NCBI GenBank assembly: GCA_002025645.1
Contig: CP018783.1
Location: 1,984,001-2,048,000 of the forward strand
Source: Curtobacterium pusillum
GTDB taxonomy: Bacteria; Actinomycetota; Actinomycetes; Actinomycetales; Microbacteriaceae
DNA length: 64,000 nt
Reading direction: 5' to 3'
Made by a program: the position numbers and the translations under genes. The notes below the pieces were generated by a model. That model had not been told where the DNA came from. It did no database searches and was given only the letters and a program-made list of their open reading frames with translations. Below, one piece after another: positions 27,643 through 35,759 of this stretch (its first letter is position 1; each line of letters begins with the position of its first letter).

Positions 27643-27804
27643 ATGAACGCCCTGCTCATCATCCTGGCCGTGATCGCGGTCATCCTGCTGTTCGTCGGTG
27701 GTTTCACCGCGAGCCTGAAGTTCCTGCTGTGGGTCGGGATCGTGCTGCTCATCATCGCGGTGATCGCGTGGCTCCTGCGGACCCTCACGGGTCGGCGCAG
27801 CTGA
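27643..27804 (+). CDS. 53-aa membrane protein
   Basis: ATG at 27643 with AGAGGA upstream, TGA at 27802-27804. It consists almost wholly of two hydrophobic helices (LLIILAVIAVILLFVGGF and FLLWVGIVLLIIAVIAWLL) with a short basic tail (TLTGRRS). Such small double-pass proteins are common in Microbacteriaceae. Role unknown. Confidence 0.75.
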   Translation: MNALLIILAVIAVILLFVGGFTASLKFLLWVGIVLLIIAVIAWLLRTLTGRRS

Positions 27805-27858
27805 CCTCGTCCGACACCGGACGTACCGGAGGCCCTCACCCGCTAGCCTTGCGGGTGA

Positions 27859-27931
27859 GGGCCTCTAGCTCAGTTGGTAGAGCACCGGACTTTTAATCCG
27901 AGGGTCGTGGGTTCGAGCCCCACGGGGCCCA
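27859..27931 (+). tRNA. tRNA-Lys (anticodon TTT)
   Basis: A 73-nt cloverleaf: acceptor GGGCCTC paired to GGGGCCC, D-arm AGCTCAGTTGGTAGAGC, anticodon stem CCGGA/TCCGA (one end mismatch allowed) with loop CTTTTAA, T-arm GTGGGTTCGAGCCCCAC, discriminator A. CCA is not encoded. It is the integration site of the element that follows. A TAGCCT box at 27844-27849 may be its -10. Confidence 0.96.
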
Positions 27932-27932
27932 C
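27894..27932 (+). repeat. attL: 39-bp core in the tRNA-Lys 3' half
   Basis: Identical over 39 bp to 37958-37996 and covering the anticodon-stem 3' side through the acceptor. Integration therefore regenerates an intact tRNA at the left end. Confidence 0.9.
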
Positions 27933-27987
27933 AGTTGTAGGGATCGAGGGCGCCAGTCGCACCGCATCCCGAACTTTCCCCGAACAA

Positions 27988-29139
27988 TCACGCCGCAGTA
28001 GCCCGTGCGAGCAGTGAGCCGAGAGCAGCTGCCGCCCTAACCGTACCGGCGGTGCGGCTCATGTACACGTCCTGCGTGAGGCTCGGGTTCTCGTGCCCGA
28101 GGAACTCGGCGATCTCGCGGGCGCTCAGCCCAGCCTGGTCGAGCACCGTGGCCACGGTCTTGCGGAAGCCGTGTGATTTGAAGCCAGGGAAGCCCAATCT
28201 GTCTCGGTTCGCGCGCCAGTCTGCCTCCGTGTTCGACGGGTCGCGCAACTTGCCGAGCACGGAGGGGAACACGAGTCCCTCCGGGGTCTCGATAACGGTC
28301 GATCGTCGCGCCCGGAGCATCTGGGTCAGCCCTTCGGACATCGAGATGGTCCGCATCGACGCCATGGACTTGCCCTGCCCCTGGATGCGGAGGCCCTCAC
28401 CGATGATGCGTACAACGTTCGGACCAAGGGTGACCTTGCCCGCGTCGAGGTCGACTCGATCCCACGTCAGTGCCGTCGCCTCGCCGATCCGACTGCCGGT
28501 GTGCAGCATGAACTCCCATAGGTCGACGAGGTCGAGACGTCGCATCTCAGCGTCACCTCGGACTGCGGCCCGGAACTCGGAGATGCGATCCGCAGGCAGA
28601 GCCTCTGCGGCACGTGACGGCCCCTTCCGGATGCGCTCCACCCCTGCGACAGGGTTGTAGGGCAAGGCGTCGCTGGAGACGGCGAGCGCCATCATCCCCG
28701 AGAGCGCAGAACGGCACCCCTTCGCTGAGCCAGGTCCATTGACTTTCGCCACCTGTGTCAGGAAGCGCTGGGTCCTCATGGTGGTGAGCTCTCCCACCGC
28801 GAGATCACCGATCATGGGCAGGATGATCTTCCTGATGTTGTGCCGGTAGGTCTCGACGGAGCGGGGCTTCAGTCCCGCCTCAACTTTCAGGTCGAGGTAC
28901 AACTCAGCGAGAGCCGAGAGCGAAGTGGCCCGCGTGACCCCTTCGGACACCGGTGTCTCGATTTCGACAAGCGCGCGCTTGAGGGCCGCAGTCGCCTTCG
29001 CCGCGGTCGAACCGGTCCGCTCGACCTGACGTCGCTTCCCGTCCTGGAATCGGTAGAGCGTGCGCGCACGCCAAGCGGTGCCCACGCGCTGGGTGTGAAC
29101 GACGCCGTGTGCGCCGATCGGGGTCCTAGGCCTTGCCAT
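27988..29139 (-). CDS. int: tyrosine recombinase/integrase
   Basis: 383 aa. An N-terminal arm-binding region and SAM-like core-binding domain (about 60-165) are followed by the catalytic domain with Arg in HTGSRIGEATALTW, HGFRKTVAT (HxxR), LGHENPSLTQ and nucleophile Tyr in DVYMSRT. All catalytic residues are present. The ATG at 29139 has GAGGAGG upstream; an earlier in-frame start at 29208 lies inside the repressor gene. It overlaps the 3' end of the repressor by 14 bp. Confidence 0.93.
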   Translation of the reverse strand: MARPRTPIGAHGVVHTQRVGTAWRARTLYRFQDGKRRQVERTGSTAAKATAALKRALVEIETPVSEGVTRATSLSALAELYLDLKVEAGLKPRSVETYRHNIRKIILPMIGDLAVGELTTMRTQRFLTQVAKVNGPGSAKGCRSALSGMMALAVSSDALPYNPVAGVERIRKGPSRAAEALPADRISEFRAAVRGDAEMRRLDLVDLWEFMLHTGSRIGEATALTWDRVDLDAGKVTLGPNVVRIIGEGLRIQGQGKSMASMRTISMSEGLTQMLRARRSTVIETPEGLVFPSVLGKLRDPSNTEADWRANRDRLGFPGFKSHGFRKTVATVLDQAGLSAREIAEFLGHENPSLTQDVYMSRTAGTVRAAAALGSLLARATAA

Positions 29140-29944
29140 TTGGTGCCTCCTCGCCGCGAAGCATGCGATAGCCGGGCAGAGACTTGCGGGCCTCCTCAAC
29201 GTCGTCATCCGTGGTCAAGCCCTCGATCGGGAGCGCCTTCCAGTTGCGACGCGGCTCGTCGATGAACTCCAGAGCGGCGGGCAGAGCTGGCATCGACGCC
29301 TGCGGGTAGTGCAGTCTGAAGTGGTCTCGGAGATTCGCAAGCTCCTTCAACCGCGCCTCCGCTTCCTCCAGCCGCTTGGCAGTGCTGTCAGCGCCGTCAC
29401 GGATAGCGAGAACGAGTTGAGCGTGGGACCCCCCGAACGCTGCGATGTCGCGCGCGATCTCATCAGTCAAGGCCACCACGTCGGCGACGTCGTAGTAGTC
29501 GTCAGCGAGGTCCTGGTGTTCGTCGGCGAACTCACGGGCCGCGGCGGGGAGAGCACCTGAGAACCACTTGGCAGCTTCATACGGCTTCAACACGGTCGTC
29601 CCGTCGGGAGCAAGGTCGAGGTCATCGCTCACGTGCGTTGCGAACAGCAGCGCGACCGGAGGCACGTTCAGCGCCAGAGCGAAGAGCATGATGTCCGTGA
29701 CGGGCATTGCCTTCCGCTTCTTCTGGAAGATGCCCGCGAGGGTGTTCGGCGTGAGATCCCACCCGAGCTCGCCGAGCCGCGCGAGCAGATCAGCGTTGCT
29801 GAGGCCTCGTGCGTCCCTGTAGTGCAGCACCGAGTCGACGACGCGGTTGCTGTACGCCTGCGCCCAACCCTCGAGGCGCAGGCGGTTCGCAACGGCTTCT
29901 GGATCTCGGGATCGTGCTCCACGCCCGGTCGGCTGAGTTGTCAT
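29126..29944 (-). CDS. XRE-type phage-like repressor
   Basis: 272 aa. The N-terminal helix-turn-helix (about 30-80) includes LSNADLLARLGELGWDLTP and LAGIFQKKRKAMPVTDI. The C-terminal part is helical with a coiled stretch (RLEEAEARLKELANLRDHF) and no peptidase motif, so it is not a LexA-like self-cleaving repressor. The ATG at 29944 falls inside a TGTC-N7-GACA dyad, suggesting autoregulation. It is divergent from the excisionase-like gene. Confidence 0.8.
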   Translation of the reverse strand: MTTQPTGRGARSRDPEAVANRLRLEGWAQAYSNRVVDSVLHYRDARGLSNADLLARLGELGWDLTPNTLAGIFQKKRKAMPVTDIMLFALALNVPPVALLFATHVSDDLDLAPDGTTVLKPYEAAKWFSGALPAAAREFADEHQDLADDYYDVADVVALTDEIARDIAAFGGSHAQLVLAIRDGADSTAKRLEEAEARLKELANLRDHFRLHYPQASMPALPAALEFIDEPRRNWKALPIEGLTTDDDVEEARKSLPGYRMLRGEEAPNGKA

Positions 29945-30061
29945 AGTAAGACAGTAAAGCACATATCTCTGTGTCGTGTTGACATCTGGCGGAACCCGCT
30001 CCTACGATCGGACTGTCCGCAGGGTTGACAACCACAACCCTTCAACTGTCATAGAAAGACA
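29939..30061. promoter_or_regulatory. divergent switch region with three TGTC...GACA dyads
   Basis: TGTCATAGTAAGACA (29939-29953) and TGTCATAGAAAGACA (30047-30061) are near-identical 15-mers; TGTCGTGTTGACA (29972-29984) has the same half-sites with a 5-bp spacer. One covers the repressor start and another sits 6 bp before the next gene's ATG, as expected of lysogeny-type operators. Confidence 0.65.
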
Positions 30062-30067
30062 CCACTG

Positions 30068-30274
30068 ATGATGCAGCCGATCCGCCAGATCGAGGAACTG
30101 CCCGAATGGTCCACGCGCGCCGAACTGTCGCAGTTCACGGGGATCTCGATCCAGACGTTGGCGCGCTGGAAGGTCGAGGGGCATGGGCCTCAGGTGACCA
30201 AGCTCGGCGGCGCGGTCCGCTACCGCAAGGCCGACGTCCTCGCGTGGCTCGACGGCCTCTCGGCCGTCGCGTAG
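30068..30274 (+). CDS. excisionase-family helix-turn-helix protein
   Basis: 68 aa. The MerR/Xis-like winged helix is clear: STRAELSQFTGISIQTLARW, then GHGPQVTKLGGAVRYRKADV and LAWLDG. Such proteins act as recombination directionality factors or early regulators. It starts directly after an operator dyad and is divergent from the repressor. Two consecutive ATGs (30068, 30071) are possible starts. Confidence 0.8.
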   Translation: MMQPIRQIEELPEWSTRAELSQFTGISIQTLARWKVEGHGPQVTKLGGAVRYRKADVLAWLDGLSAVA

Positions 30275-30354
30275 CGGCCCCCCACACAGACAATGCCCCC
30301 GAGGTCGGCCAGGACCTCAGGGGCGACGATCACAACACCACTTTCGGAGATCTC

Positions 30355-30570
30355 GTGAACTACTACCAGCCTATCGCTCAGCACTTCTCGAACGACAGCG
30401 ATCGCAAGCCGACCGCTCGCGCACTGGCTCGCCCGGAAGCGCGGTGCGTCGACATCCTCTGCTCTGGCAGCGTCGTGCCGATGGAGCCGGACGCGGCCCG
30501 GCGCCTCGCTGTCCGCCTCTTCGAGGCGGCGGCGCTCGCCGAACGCCCCCAGTCGACGGAGTGGCCGTGA
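30355..30570 (+). CDS. short 71-aa hypothetical protein of the island
   Basis: GTG at 30355 with GGAGA 4-5 nt upstream reads MNYYQPIAQHFSNDSDRKPT and ends RPQSTEWP. Soluble, no recognised domain. A hairpin (about 30295-30325, GCCCC-GAGGTC repeats) precedes it. Confidence 0.5.
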   Translation: MNYYQPIAQHFSNDSDRKPTARALARPEARCVDILCSGSVVPMEPDAARRLAVRLFEAAALAERPQSTEWP

Positions 30571-30616
30571 CCGTCACCTTGAGGCCCCGGGTGACCCGTC
30601 GACGAGGCGGGGCCGA

Positions 30617-31231
30617 GTGACCTGGACCAAGCTGTCAGACGACTTCACTGACGACACCTGGAACCTGTCCGACGCAGCGTTCCGCCTCCATCTCGAAGGG
30701 CTCGTCTGGTCCAATCGCAAGCTGCTTGACCTTCGCATCCCTAAGGCAGAACTTCGACGGTTCGGCAAGAACCCTGACGCCGCTAACGAACTCGTCGAAA
30801 ACGGATGGTGGTCCGAAGACCGAGGCTTTTACCTGATCCGCCACCACGCTCGCTACCAGAGGTCCCGCGAAGCCGTGATCCGTCAGCAGGCCGTGAACAA
30901 GCAGAACCGCGCTAAGCGGGGGCTTCCGCAGAAGCCAGCGCGGGAACTTGGCGTGGTCCGGACGGAGCCCAGCGACGAGTCGATCGACGATTCGTTCGAC
31001 GAACAGGACTGGACAGGACAGGCCGGGATAAGGACGGGGGATCCAGAACGTGGTGAGGTGGTCGACTCATCGGAGCCAATCACTGGATGGGTGACGACAC
31101 CCATCCCGAACGACCACCGCTGCCGAGTTTCTGATTGCCAGTCCGACGCCACGGGGATCCGAACGGGCGTCTGTCCGTCTCAGGACCTTGCACACACCGA
31201 GTTCCGCACACGACACGGCTGGGAGACCTGA
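30617..31231 (+). CDS. phage-type replication/DNA-binding protein (N-terminal winged-helix-like)
   Basis: 204 aa from GTG at 30617. The N-terminal ~90 residues (TWTKLSDDFTDDTWNLS, DAAFRLHLEGLVWSNRKL and GWWSEDRGFYLIRHHARYQ) resemble the N-terminal domain of phage replisome organisers and related hypothetical actinophage proteins. The rest is a hydrophilic tail with two Cys (CRVSDCQSD). No helicase or primase motif is present. Placed after the Xis-like gene, as replication genes usually are. A strong terminator follows at 31273-31313. Confidence 0.55.
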   Translation: MTWTKLSDDFTDDTWNLSDAAFRLHLEGLVWSNRKLLDLRIPKAELRRFGKNPDAANELVENGWWSEDRGFYLIRHHARYQRSREAVIRQQAVNKQNRAKRGLPQKPARELGVVRTEPSDESIDDSFDEQDWTGQAGIRTGDPERGEVVDSSEPITGWVTTPIPNDHRCRVSDCQSDATGIRTGVCPSQDLAHTEFRTRHGWET

Positions 31232-31272
31232 CCCGCAGACGTTCCATCTCCATCGTTCCACCCGCTGAATCC

Positions 31273-31313
31273 ACGACGGCACGACCTCCTCGCCAGAGGG
31301 GTCGTGCCGTCGT
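31273..31313 (+). terminator. terminator hairpin after the replication-like gene
   Basis: 14-bp perfect stem (31273-31286 with 31300-31313), closing the left module of the island. Confidence 0.7.
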
Positions 31314-32012
31314 TCGTCCACGCGTCGAGGAGCGAGAGGGAGAGTGGACCCCAGCAGCCATCGTTGTGACCGGCGGGGGCGTGAACTACGACCGGTCACG
31401 TGCACTCGCCCATCGCCCTGTTGGAAAGCAGTGCCCACCTGCGACCAGGATTACGGCGGGCCCGGCCACCGATCAACTCGCTCACAGTCCCCCACTCGAT
31501 GGCCGAGGGCTCAAGAAGTGCCCCCGCACACGGTAACCTCACCGCGTCGACCAGCCAGAGGCGGGTGGTAGGGCCAGATGTTGATCCGACCTCCGACCTC
31601 CGGGTGCGGGCCAGGTGCAGCACCGCCGACGGCTATCAGGTCAATTCGGGGACGGTCGATCTGGTCGAAGTAGCGAGACGGAGAACCCTAGCCCGAGTAC
31701 CCCGGGGGGGGGGTATCCCTCCCCCCGGCCTTCGCAGCACGATCGGCTCGTGCTGCATTTCGCTGTGCGCGCGGGTCTGGGATTCCTACTGGCGGAAGCG
31801 GCCAACGAACTGCGCTACCGCTCTAAGACCAGCGCTGCGGTTGCGGAGACACCTGCGCGAAAGGGGCCGCGCGGATGCAGGGCCTCAGTACTTCGAGCCG
31901 TGGTCGGAAGCCAGTCCTGTACGGTCTGTACCGACTGGGCGCACCCGCGTCTCGACCGAGCGTTGTTCGACGGAAGGTCCGCCTCGAACCCGCCCCTAGA
32001 CGGCTGAGGCGG
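31314..32012. other. about 700 bp without a convincing gene
   Basis: Reading frames across this stretch have mixed, Arg/Pro/Ser-rich translations with no family signal or ribosome binding site. It contains an inverted repeat TGACCGG...CCGGTCA around 31368-31400 and an unusual G/C tract at 31700-31728 (a ten-G run followed by TATCCCTCCCCCCGG). It may be a packaging, origin or decayed region. Confidence 0.5.
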
Positions 32013-32025
32013 AGAGGAGGGGGTT

Positions 32026-32790
32026 ATGGCTCTATTGCGAGACCTTCCGGACAACGCACTGCGAACACTCGCGAAACGTGTTGGCGACAAAGCGCCTGAG
32101 GAAGACAACTTGGCGTTGCTCATACGACTCCGCGCATCCGCTGGAGACACCATCGGAGTGCTAGTGCGCGGCAAGGACCTACCGCCCGAAGCAGCCCGCG
32201 CATGCCCATCCTTGGACTTCTTGTTCTACCAAGGCGACGAGCGCCTCCTCGAAGCTCCTGCCGTAGCTGTGGTCGGCAGCCGCACTCTCTCACCTCGCTT
32301 GCGCGACGACGGGATCACTATCGGTCGCGCCCTCGCCCGAGCCGGATGTGTAGTCACTTCGGGCCTAGCGCTAGGAGCGGATCGAGCGGCACACGAGGGC
32401 GCCATGCAAGAGCGGCCCCGAGCCGTCACTGGAGTGCTCCCAGAAGGCATCACGGTGCGCTCAGCTGGTGCAGGGCAGGAGTTCGCTAACGAAGTCGCGC
32501 GCTCTGGTGTCCTCGTGTCGCAGTTCGCTCCAGCGGCCCCGGCCAAGCGGGAGCACTTCCTCGCGCGCAACGAGGTGATCAGCGCGTTCTCACGGGCGAG
32601 CGTCATCGTTGCAGCGGCGGCACGAAGCGGCACCCGGAACGAGATTCGGCACGCGCTGCGTCAGGGCCGGAGGGTTCTTCTATGGGAGCGGGGTACCGCT
32701 GGGCAGCCTTGGGCCCAAGACCTGGTTCGCCGCGAGGAAGCCTCGTTCGTCAGCAACATCGAGGAGATGTTGGAGCTGCTGCATGAGTGA
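32026..32790 (+). CDS. DprA/Smf-like SLOG-fold protein
   Basis: 254 aa with GAGGAGGG upstream. A short helical N-terminus is followed by the DprA Rossmann-like core: VAVVGSRTLSPR, VVTSGLALGADRAAHEGAM, TVRSAGAGQEF, FLARNEVISAFSRASVIVAAA and GTRNEIRHAL. Chromosomal DprA loads RecA in transformation; here the gene is in a mobile island and is followed by a coupled phosphoribosyltransferase, so a defence or nucleotide-sensing role is more likely than competence. The usual C-terminal winged helix of DprA is missing. Confidence 0.8.
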   Translation: MALLRDLPDNALRTLAKRVGDKAPEEDNLALLIRLRASAGDTIGVLVRGKDLPPEAARACPSLDFLFYQGDERLLEAPAVAVVGSRTLSPRLRDDGITIGRALARAGCVVTSGLALGADRAAHEGAMQERPRAVTGVLPEGITVRSAGAGQEFANEVARSGVLVSQFAPAAPAKREHFLARNEVISAFSRASVIVAAAARSGTRNEIRHALRQGRRVLLWERGTAGQPWAQDLVRREEASFVSNIEEMLELLHE

Positions 32791-33517
32791 ACTCCCGGAT
32801 TGGGTCGCGACCGAACTGGTGCTGCCTTCCCAGTTCGCGCCCCAAATTTGCAGCATCTGCAGGGGGGTGGACTACACCTCCACCGGCCAGTGCGCGGAAT
32901 GTTCGTCAATAGAGATAGAGCTCGGCGATACCGGCGTAGTTCCCGCCTCATTCGGGACGATGTACGCGAAACCAAGTGAGCTTCGTGACTGGCTTACGCA
33001 TTACAAAGAGAATGACGAACAGCCGGTAAGCCTACGAGCTCGCGAAGCCCTACTAGCCTTCGCGGTCGCACTACTTGAGCGCCTTCATGAAAGCAACGAT
33101 GTTGTTCTTGACGCAATCACAGTCGTACCGTCGACCAGCCGCCTCGGCGTCCACCCTCTCCACTCGCTCCTCGAGCACGCCGATCTCCCCGCTCCGCTCC
33201 AGTCCGGCATCCAAAGGACCAAGGAACCGATCAGTCACAGGTTCGCTAACCGCGGGGCTTATCAAGCTTCTTCCGACCAGTGGCTAGAACGGAACGTACT
33301 CCTAGTCGATGACGTATACACCACAGGCGCACACGCGCAAAGCGCACGAGCAGCACTCCTCGACGCTGGCGCGCATGTAGTCGGCATCGTAGCCTTGGCC
33401 CGTCGAATCAACCCGGATTACCAGCCTGAGGCCCGCGCGTTGTGGCAGAAATTGCTGCGGGAAAGCTACACCCTCGACGAGACCGTGCTACGGGCGGTCA
33501 AGTGGTCAACTGGATGA
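32783..33517 (+). CDS. ComF-like phosphoribosyltransferase-domain protein
   Basis: 244 aa. An N-terminal four-Cys cluster (CSICRGV...CAEC) suggests a zinc ribbon as in ComF. The C-terminal PRPP-binding loop is VLLVDDVYTTGAHAQSARAA, with TRLGVHPLHSL and RTKEPISHRF before it. The ATG overlaps the DprA-like stop by 8 bp, so the two are translationally coupled. The 3' end overlaps the convergent SIR2 gene by 20 bp. The substrate is unknown; it may act with the DprA-like protein on nucleic acid or nucleotides. Confidence 0.78.
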   Translation: MSELPDWVATELVLPSQFAPQICSICRGVDYTSTGQCAECSSIEIELGDTGVVPASFGTMYAKPSELRDWLTHYKENDEQPVSLRAREALLAFAVALLERLHESNDVVLDAITVVPSTSRLGVHPLHSLLEHADLPAPLQSGIQRTKEPISHRFANRGAYQASSDQWLERNVLLVDDVYTTGAHAQSARAALLDAGAHVVGIVALARRINPDYQPEARALWQKLLRESYTLDETVLRAVKWSTG

Positions 33518-34883
33518 TGCTTTGAACCGCCGTTGCGACCGAGACGGAATCCTTACTGAGTGACGACCATTCGCTTGCACCCGCGTCCTCAAGGCCAAGA
33601 TCCGATGGCTTTTTCTCATCAAGAAGCTTCTTTCCAAGCCCTCCAGCGATACCCACGGGGATCACCGGTATCCCGAGAGATAGAGCGCGCTCAACTTCCT
33701 TAGCCGTTCGCGCGCCACCTCCAATCACAATCATCGCGGTGCTTTGCGCCAGTACGGAGTCGCGCATTGCTTCCTCGGTCATCTCGGTGTAGAAGGCGGA
33801 CCCCATACGCCTTGGGAGCACCGGTGCTTCCTTGCCGTCTTGACGCCGGAAGAAGAACTGAATCTTCGCCGCGTCGTACTTGTCTACCGCTCTCATCGCT
33901 TGGTACATGCCTTGGGCGACTGCGCGCCCTGCTGGCCCGGCGAATGACGACATTTGGAGGTTGAGGTCGTAAAGGCGAGCGCCGATATGTTCGCCGAACT
34001 TTTTGGCTTCCTCGGCGATAGGGTCTTCCCAGCTTCCGCTGACGAACACGTTCGGCTGCTTCGCTCGCCGCGTCAGGTCGTTCAGAATCTCATCTATTTC
34101 CGCGTAGTCCGTGATTACTCCGACATGGATACCAGACGTTCTCAGGTCCTCGACGCGAAGATCGAATGCCCTACCTTCGTCTTCTTCCGTCGGCCGCCGC
34201 ATCAATGCATAATGCTCACGTCGGGCAAGCCCCGGATTGAGTGAACGACTAAGACGGAGCAGCACACCCACATTTGGGTCGTCAAAGCTGAAACCTAAGA
34301 AGAGGAACGAAGTGGTCAAGAAGAGGGCGCGGAGCTGCGCCCAAATCAACGGGTGGCTAACCTCGTAAGCCTCGTAATCACTTCGAGTGATGACGACATC
34401 GCTCTCCCACTTCGCATCTTTGATAGGTCCGAGCGTCAGCGACCCATGCATCTTGGTGATGCGCTTCTCCGCGGCAGGGTCGATCGGGAGGCTGTACCCC
34501 TTGTCCGCCACTATCCGTGTCGTCTTATATGCATCACCCGCACGTTCAAGGAGGGTGTCATAGTTGGTGGTCCAGTATTCGGAAAGCGGCAGATCCATCA
34601 GGGCTTTCAGTGATGACGGAACACCTTTATCGACGACACCGTTGAACTTCTCGAGAAGCAACTTGTGGAAATAGTCCTCGCTCAGTTCATTAACTGCATA
34701 CTGTGCAGCTAGGGGGGCATCAGTGACCGAGTCTGGCACCCGCGCCGTTTCCTTGATGGTCTCAATCAGAGTATCCCAGTTCGGATATCCCGCAGGAATC
34801 GACAAGCCCGCTCCGACGAAAACAGAGGCGCTGTGCTCCCTGATGGCGCGCGCATAGGCTTCAACAAGCTGCTTCTTATTCAT
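33498..34883 (-). CDS. ThsA-like SIR2-SLOG NADase, candidate anti-phage effector
   Basis: 461 aa. Residues about 1-280 form a SIR2 domain: FVGAGLSIPAGYPNWDTL (NAD loop), YWTTNYDTLLERA and MHGSLTLG (catalytic His). Residues about 285-461 form a SLOG/STALD ligand-sensing domain: PNVFVSGSWEDPIAEEA and GGGARTAKEVERALS then LGIPVIPVG. This is the domain order of ThsA of Thoeris, which degrades NAD after sensing a cyclic-ADP-ribose signal. No TIR gene (ThsB) is in the window. The upstream neighbour (9 bp away, same strand) is a primase-like protein. GAGG precedes the ATG. Lower GC than the core. Confidence 0.85.
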   Translation of the reverse strand: MNKKQLVEAYARAIREHSASVFVGAGLSIPAGYPNWDTLIETIKETARVPDSVTDAPLAAQYAVNELSEDYFHKLLLEKFNGVVDKGVPSSLKALMDLPLSEYWTTNYDTLLERAGDAYKTTRIVADKGYSLPIDPAAEKRITKMHGSLTLGPIKDAKWESDVVITRSDYEAYEVSHPLIWAQLRALFLTTSFLFLGFSFDDPNVGVLLRLSRSLNPGLARREHYALMRRPTEEDEGRAFDLRVEDLRTSGIHVGVITDYAEIDEILNDLTRRAKQPNVFVSGSWEDPIAEEAKKFGEHIGARLYDLNLQMSSFAGPAGRAVAQGMYQAMRAVDKYDAAKIQFFFRRQDGKEAPVLPRRMGSAFYTEMTEEAMRDSVLAQSTAMIVIGGGARTAKEVERALSLGIPVIPVGIAGGLGKKLLDEKKPSDLGLEDAGASEWSSLSKDSVSVATAVQSIIQLTT

Positions 34884-34892
34884 CAGTCATCC

Positions 34893-35759
34893 TCAGATTT
34901 GCCCGATAGGCATCGGCGCAAGCCCCTTAGTGTTACGGGAGATCCGAAGTGAACAAAGTCCCTCGGTAAGTTGATGGGAAATCCACCGAGCGTCGGTGAC
35001 CGGAGCAAGCAGAAGCGCTTGCTCCAGGAATCGCCGCAACTCCTCGGCCGTGATCAGCGCGTTTCCATAGAAATGGAAGCTGCGACCTGAGTCCACGATG
35101 GCGCCTTTGTAGCCCAAGGCGCGAGCGCAGCTGATAACCGACGCAGCAGCTCCGACGCGACGCTTCTTCGAGGAGAAATCGAGCATGGGAAGATGACGCT
35201 CGTCGCCGTGGGCGGTCGTCACCTTACTCAAAAGTGCGAGAATATGGGAACTCTCTCCAGAGAGGCGAGTCAGCGCTCCTTCAAGGGAGTCATCGATTCG
35301 CAGCGCCCGAACTCCGTCTCGCGCAATTGGTTGATGCAGTAGCGCCGCACGCACAACGTCATCTGGAATTCCCAGCGGGTCGCTCTCACCGGTGAGGAAG
35401 ACCGCATCCCAGAAAGGGATACCAGTGACCTTTCGCAACTCGAGCGCATCACCGTACGTTCGTTCGACCCGGCTGCCTGGTTCAGCAGTGCGCTTCTGCG
35501 CCACTGGCGCCGCTCGCATCTCAACCACGTGAGCCGTGCCACCTTCGGCAAGCGACCGGAGGATCGCGACGAGCTCCCGCACTACGGGGGCGCTTGCGTG
35601 GCTCACGCTCGTCGTTTGCGTAGCTCTCTCGGATCCCATGCTGGCCAGTTTGCCGGACGGGTCTGACACTCTCGCTGGCGCACCACCGATACGGCCGGAA
35701 CTCACCGTTCCCTTCCTCCACCGACGGAAGTAGCGAGGCACGTCCGAGCACAGCGCCAT
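34893..35759 (-). CDS. primase (AEP)-like protein cotranscribed with the SIR2-SLOG gene
   Basis: 288 aa. The C-terminal half shows elements suggestive of the archaeo-eukaryotic primase fold: an acidic strand HLPMLDFSSKK, the S-x-H-type motif in GAIVDSGRSFHFYG, and DARWISHQLTEGLCSLRIS. The N-terminal half (VRELVAILRSLAEGG, GIPFWDAVFLTGESDPLGIP) is unassigned. The ATG at 35759 has GGGAGG upstream; M41 is an alternative start without one. Only one of the two motif I acidic residues is evident, so a catalytically altered or sensor-like primase is possible. Assignment is by eye and uncertain. Confidence 0.5.
   Translation of the reverse strand: MALCSDVPRYFRRWRKGTVSSGRIGGAPARVSDPSGKLASMGSERATQTTSVSHASAPVVRELVAILRSLAEGGTAHVVEMRAAPVAQKRTAEPGSRVERTYGDALELRKVTGIPFWDAVFLTGESDPLGIPDDVVRAALLHQPIARDGVRALRIDDSLEGALTRLSGESSHILALLSKVTTAHGDERHLPMLDFSSKKRRVGAAASVISCARALGYKGAIVDSGRSFHFYGNALITAEELRRFLEQALLLAPVTDARWISHQLTEGLCSLRISRNTKGLAPMPIGQI

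Noticed and set aside
31400-31999. A 199-codon frame in the gene-poor part of the island
   Set aside because: Low-complexity translation, no ribosome binding site and no family resemblance; treated as non-coding.
33498-35759. A complete canonical Thoeris system
   Set aside because: No TIR-domain protein is visible in the island; only the ThsA-like half fits.
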